A DNA stretch of 64,000 nucleotides from Deinandra increscens subsp. villosa (taxonomy: Eukaryota; Streptophyta; Magnoliopsida; Asterales; Asteraceae): the NCBI GenBank assembly GCA_039602395.1, contig JBCNJP010000006.1, positions 17,100,952 to 17,164,951 of the forward strand, given 5' to 3'. The notes beneath the pieces are model-generated. The model saw nothing but the letters and a program-made list of their open reading frames with translations. It was not told the DNA's origin and did no database searches. The translations under genes were made by a program, and so were the position numbers. Of the stretch, positions 59,791 through 64,000 are shown in pieces; positions within the stretch are counted from its first letter, which is position 1, and the number at the start of each line of letters is the position of its first letter.

Positions 59791-60417
59791 AGGGGATGGT
59801 TACTTTGAAAACCACCCCGAGTTGTGAAAACTACGAAAACTTTTTAAAATCGGGGTTAAAAATTGTTTTTTTTCTTTTAATTTTTTTATGGTGGTTCTCT
59901 ATGCTACAGACTACCCTCGAGTGGAAAAAAATAAAAAAACCGCCGAGTAGTTTTTTTTTAAAAAAATATACAAAAACGTCATGTTACGTATGTTACATTT
60001 TGCATATTTACGTAACATAAAAATGTAACATATGTAACATGACGTCTTTCTATATTTTAAAAAAAAAACTACTCGGCGCTTTTTTTATTTTTTTCCACTC
60101 GAGGGTAGTCTATAACCTAGAGAACCACTGTAAAAAAATTTGAAGAAAAAAAATAAATTTTTACCCCGATTTTAAAAAGTTTTCGTTACATTTTTATGTT
60201 ACGTAAAAATGCAAAATGTAACATATGTAACATGACGTTTTTGTATATTTTTTTAAAAACAACTACTCGGCGGTTTTTTTATTTTTTTCCACTCGAGGGT
60301 AGTCTGTAACTCAAAGAACCACCATAAAAAAATTTGGAAAAAAAAAACAATTTTTTACCCCGATTTTAAAAAGTTTTCGTGGTTTTCACAACTCGGGATG
60401 GTTTTCATTCTAACCTT

Positions 60418-60421
<4 letters not shown>
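59791..60421. mobile_element. TA-flanked foldback element B
   Basis: The left arm (gaaaaccaccccgagttgtg, then aaaatcggggt) recurs inverted at the right end (accccgatttt, cacaactcggg). A third, internal inverted copy lies at about 60060-60200. The arms carry tgttacgta/tacgtaaca dyads. (TA)n borders it on both sides. Confidence 0.65.

Positions 60422-60476
<55 letters not shown>
60422..60476. repeat. (TA)n microsatellite
   Basis: About 27 TA units between foldback elements B and C. Confidence 0.9.
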
Positions 60477-60480
<4 letters not shown>

Positions 60481-61240
60481 GAAGGATCAAATAAAAACAA
60501 GATGTTATTGCGAAAACACGAAAACAAATATTAAAACCTCTATAACTTCCTCATACGTTAATAATTTTTTAAAAAATTTGCACCAAAAGTCTTAAAATTA
60601 TGTCACCTTTAATTCTGGGAAAAAAATTAAACATATAAAATTTCGTGATTTTTTTTATTATTGCACATGTGCAATAATACGTATTAATTATATTACACAT
60701 GTGCAATATTAACAAAAAAACATTAATTTTTTTTAAATTCTTTCAACAATTAAAGATAACAGAATTATAAGATCTATGGTATAATTTTTTATCAAAAATA
60801 TTAACGTATGAAATAATTATAGAGGTTTTAATATTATTGCACATGTGCAATAATAATTTTTTATTGCACATGTGCAATAATAAATATTTTTTAAAAACGT
60901 AGAATTTTTTTTAATTTTCTCCAGAATTAAAGATAAAGGAATTATAAGATTTATAGTGCAATTTTTCATAAAAAATTTTAACATATGAAAAAGTTATAAA
61001 GGTTTTAATATTATTGCATATGTGCAATAATAATAATAAAAAAATTATTGCACCTGTGCAATAATAATTTTTAAAAAAATTTTGATTTTTTTTTAAAAAA
61101 AATTTCCAGAAATAAAGTTAACATAATTTTAAGGATTTTGGTACAAATTTTTTTTAAAAATATTAACGTATGAAAAAGTTATAAATGTTTTAATATTTGT
61201 TTTCGTGTTTTCGCAATAAAAGTTGTTTTCACATGATCCT

Positions 61241-61246
<6 letters not shown>
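60477..61246. mobile_element. TA-flanked foldback element C
   Basis: The left end (aggggaaggatca, then ttattgcgaaaacacgaaaa) and right end (gttttcgcaataaaag, then tgatccttaccct) are inverted repeats of about 90 bp. The inside repeats the palindrome ttgcacatgtgcaa three times exactly and three times with one change. It lies between two long (TA)n tracts. Confidence 0.7.

Positions 61247-61313
<67 letters not shown>
61247..61313. repeat. (TA)n microsatellite
   Basis: Roughly 30 TA units with one interruption, right flank of element C. Confidence 0.9.
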
Positions 61314-61317
<4 letters not shown>

Positions 61318-61970
61318 CTAGTCGTGTACTCGCACGTTGCGAATGCGACAGTTTATAGGGCGTTATTTGTCATTTGTTCGCTTGTTATGGCGGCAACAAT
61401 TTATAAAGCGTTATTTGTCTTCTGTTTGTACATTCTACGGCGACAACAATTAACAACTCGATATTCGTTTCTGTTAACGTGATGAGAAGCGGCGACAATT
61501 AACAATGCAGTATAGAACGTACAAAGGGATAGATCAGGAAACATAAAACATGATATAGAAGATTTAGAAGAGAACCAAGATGTTTAGAGACTTTGACACA
61601 TGTAGCAACAATAATACATGGATAACATGCATTCTCCACAACGGCTCTATCATATCTATCACGGGCCATCATGATATCTTTCCACAAGGTTAGTATAATC
61701 TGAATTAATTAAACAGGTAACAATGGGAGAGAAAATTTGTGAGTGTTTATAAAGCGTTATTCGTCTTCAGTTCGCATGTTCGGCGGCTCGGCGGGCAATA
61801 GTTTATAGCATGTTATTTGTCTTTTTTTCGCATGTTCGGCGGCAAAAACAATTTACAATGCGATATTTGTTTTGGTTATTTTATAACATGTTATTTGTCT
61901 TTTGTTCGCACGTTCAGCGGCAAAAACAAATTTATAACGTAATATTTGTTTCGGTTATTTTATAACAACT
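61314..61970. repeat. Degenerate repeats with GTTATTTGTC and GTTCGGCGGC
   Basis: A ctagtcgtgtactcgcacgt segment starts the region. Then (a)gcgttatttgtctt..gttcgcatgttcggcgg recurs at about 61355, 61405, 61745, 61810 and 61880. No coding content is visible. Its first 40 bp resemble the tip of an unclassified plant transposon, seen also near 35950. Confidence 0.5.
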
Positions 61971-62017
61971 ATCATTGATTGATAATAAAATAGTTTATAT
62001 ATATGGGCATATTTTCT

Positions 62018-62058
62018 AAACTCGTACCAGGCATCCAAAATCTCGGAGATGCCCCTAG
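62018..62058. mobile_element. hAT end fragment
   Basis: actcgtaccaggcatccaaa followed by atctcggagatgcccctag closely parallels the right end of the hAT at 58584 (actcgcgccctaggcatcca...). It is a relic only; no partner end was found. Confidence 0.4.
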
Positions 62059-62272
62059 TATGTCCGTTAGTTTCTCATTCATAGTGTCTGTGTAATCTAT
62101 GTCATTACACTTGGAAATAACTATTTTGTTAAATATTCTTAAACATTCAACTTAAAAGACATCTAAATTATTAATTTTACTAATTTGTTATAATAAAGAA
62201 TATTTTCAATATTCTCAGTTATAGGATATAGCTACAACCTTTAAAAACTCCTAAAAGATGGAGTGATGGTAA

Positions 62273-62647
62273 GGTTATTCACAATGCCTCCACCGAGATC
62301 TCGGTGGAGGTGATGATTTGGCATCAATCTCACGGTGAACCTCGGTGAAGGTATTGGAGGAGGAGCTCGGTGTTCTTGGTGGAGGGTTGCTCGGTTACCA
62401 TCCGCCGAAGCAACCATCTCGGTGGTGAAGGGGTTTTTGTGGGCCCCTCTCCACAAATCTCTCTCACAATCATTTTTTAAAATTAATTTAAATGGATAAA
62501 AATAATATTAAAAGTAAAATGAGGACAGTGAAAGGTGGGTATTGGAAGTGAAATGAGTGAAATGTGAGGGGAGTGATAGGTGATGATATGGCGCTGAGTT
62601 GGCAAAAAAGTAAATTGACAGGTGATAGGTGTGTATTGTAAATAACC
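62273..62647. mobile_element. Tourist-like (PIF/Harbinger) MITE
   Basis: 375 bp with ends ggttattcacaatgc and, reverse-complemented, ggttatttacaatac, flanked by TAA at 62270-62272 and 62648-62650. A 3 bp TWA duplication is typical of PIF/Harbinger. A perfect 24 bp palindrome lies at 62287-62310. Confidence 0.7.
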
Positions 62648-62650
62648 TAA

Positions 62651-63340
62651 TAAAACAAACTAATAAGAGTCTAGAAAGAATGATAGATTATCAAACAATT
62701 TTGAAGCTACAAATAAAAAAGAAAAAAAATGAAAAGGGATTATTATAAAAAACACAAACCTGATGAAATCAAACAAAAACACAAAACCATCGTTTATGAA
62801 GCACAAAGTCGAGACTGGTTGTCAAACTAATGAATATCAAAAGTAGATCTAATAATTGAAAAGGAAGTCATATAGTCATGTATACCATGACAAAGATGTT
62901 GGTTAAACCTTAGCAAAAAAAATTAATATGAAAATAATACATGCTGACACCAAGAAATAAACACTAATACAAAACATGGAACCCTTTAAATCAGCTAACA
63001 AAACATGGCTACCTAAGCTGCAGCAATCTTAGATCACAGCTTGTTCATTAACTCTTTCCTTACATGTTTAGCCACTACTATCATACCAAGAATCACGCTC
63101 GGGTCTAAACCTGCACCCCCTCTTTTGGTCAAGCCGCATCTCAATCCTTGCATGTTCACTGAAATCGAAACAACATAGCTCATTTGTGACTGCTCCTCTG
63201 AAGTTGCATCTACAATATAATGCCTTCCAAACTATATATAAATACAGATATAAAACCAATATACTTTCTGAGCTTTTACTTATCTAACATAAACTAAATT
63301 TTGTATACCATAGTTCCTGAACTTGCCTGAAAAACACATA
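62651..63340. other. Intergenic sequence, no supported gene
   Basis: A 63-codon minus-strand frame (63068-63259) with several Cys (YCRCNFRGAV, ELCCFDF) was considered but matches no family I know. The rest is AT-rich without repeats. Confidence 0.3.
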
Positions 63341-63345
63341 CATGT

Positions 63346-63676
63346 TGTTAATACATGGTCCTTGATCGTCATGTGAAATATCGAATACAAGACGAATCAC
63401 ACAAGAATGCTGAGGTCCGAACTCAGGCCGAACCTAGAGTTCGGACATGGCCGAACCTTGGGCCGAACCTCAGGTTCGGACCAGCGGGTTTAGCTTAGTA
63501 TAAATATGTTGTCTTGTGTAGAATTCAGTAGTGGTTCATGTCATATCTTCTGAGTGTCTCTGTGTAAACTCTCAGTGGTTAATACAAGCTAGATTTGTAT
63601 TTACTCTCTGTGTTCTATTTGTTTATATTGATTTCATCACGACTAAGTAGAAGATCCGTACGCTCACGCACTTTCA
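63346..63676 (+). mobile_element. Copia 5' LTR (plus strand)
   Basis: 331 bp, TGTTAATACATGG to GCACTTTCA, preceded by catgt (63341-63345) and followed by a primer-binding site, so this is a 5' LTR. A TATA-like agtataaatatg lies near 63497. The CCGAAC/GTTCGG array occupies about 63415-63483. It has two mismatches to the inverted LTR at 42815-43145. Confidence 0.95.
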
Positions 63677-63678
63677 AG

Positions 63679-63690
63679 TGGTATCAGAGC
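63679..63690 (+). promoter_or_regulatory. Primer-binding site (tRNA-Met type)
   Basis: TGGTATCAGAGC two bases after the LTR end, as in the Gypsy element; it primes minus-strand synthesis. Confidence 0.9.
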
Positions 63691-64000
63691 ATTAGGTTTG
63701 CTCTACTAGTCAGAAATCAGTGTTTTCCAGAGTTGTTGAGTTCAAATTCACGTTTTTGACTTTCAAAGCTCATTTCTCATCTTCATTTCTCAAAATCGTC
63801 GTTCAAAACTTCATGTTTTACGTCAAATATGTCTGTATTTGTTCGTTTTCAGTTGATTGAGTGTTCACAGCTCGAGAGGTGTCGATTCCAGTGAGTTTTT
63901 TCCAAAGTTTTCGAATTTTCGCGATCGGCCGAACTCCAGATTCGGCATAACCGCTCCGAACACCAGGTTCGGAGTAAGCTCGGTCAGTTTTCCTGATTCG
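63691..64000 (+). mobile_element. Copia 5' leader, running out of the window
   Basis: Non-coding leader before gag. At about 63925-63985 the CCGAAC..GTTCGG motif of the LTR appears again (ggccgaactccagattcggc, ccgaacaccaggttcgg). No gag start is visible before the edge. Confidence 0.7.

Noticed and set aside
63068..63259. Cys-containing 63-codon minus-strand frame, possible zinc-finger fragment
   Set aside because: Cys spacing does not fit a GRF or other zinc-finger pattern I can name, and no neighbouring exon supports it.

Overview
This window is repeat-dense plant nuclear DNA, most likely from an Asteraceae species. The family call rests on how closely the Ty3/Gypsy (Tekay-type chromovirus), Ty1/Copia and ZMYM1-like hAT sequences resemble what I remember of elements in that family; no similarity search was run. 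I found no convincing single-copy host gene. The long coding regions are all transposon-derived, and all but one are damaged.

Layout. 1-1401: an unidentified, broken minus-strand coding region with an inverted Gypsy LTR piece next to it. 1402-6177: a Copia-type accessory ORF (aORF, copy 1) with a promoter-like leader, a polypurine tract (PPT) and the start of an LTR. 6178-12620: a minus-strand LTR, then a decayed chromovirus pol followed by LTR sequence that carries a 440 bp hAT MITE. After a 500-N gap, 13121-20576 holds a Mutator-like MITE, a nearly intact hAT element (14257-17653, perfect 8 bp target-site duplication) and a 1.2 kb element with long terminal inverted repeats. 20577-35443 is a nested structure. 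An old solo LTR (TSD CAGCA) is split by a very young chromovirus (TSD AAGTA) whose gag-pol frame is open apart from a possible 81 bp intron. In that chromovirus, 803 bp of the outer LTR has been copied between the end of the internal region and the 3' LTR. 35444-42809 has no supported coding gene. 42810-46409 is the 3' part of a minus-strand Copia element. After a second 500-N gap, 46910-55375 holds an LTR, a decayed Copia pol and a second, diverged aORF (copy 2). 55575-58985 is a two-unit repeat split by an internally deleted hAT. 59345-61313 has three MITE-like foldback elements separated by TA microsatellites. The window ends with a Tourist-like MITE and the 5' LTR, primer-binding site and leader of a Copia element on the plus strand.

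How the parts relate. The two aORF copies share a conserved N-terminal domain, an acidic linker, a coiled coil, a conserved C-terminal domain, a PPT inside a covarying hairpin, and a downstream LTR with GCACG...CGTGC palindromes. In copy 2 the aORF lies 1.8 kb downstream of a Copia RNase H, so it is probably a retrotransposon accessory gene with its own leader. Several unrelated LTR families here each carry a private array of a short motif, often palindromic, near the promoter or leader. The opposed Copia LTRs at 42.8 and 63.3 kb differ at only 2 of 331 positions and have matching outer 5 bp flanks. They look like the two ends of one insertion, which points to an inversion or a scaffold misjoin.

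All boundaries and identities were read by eye.
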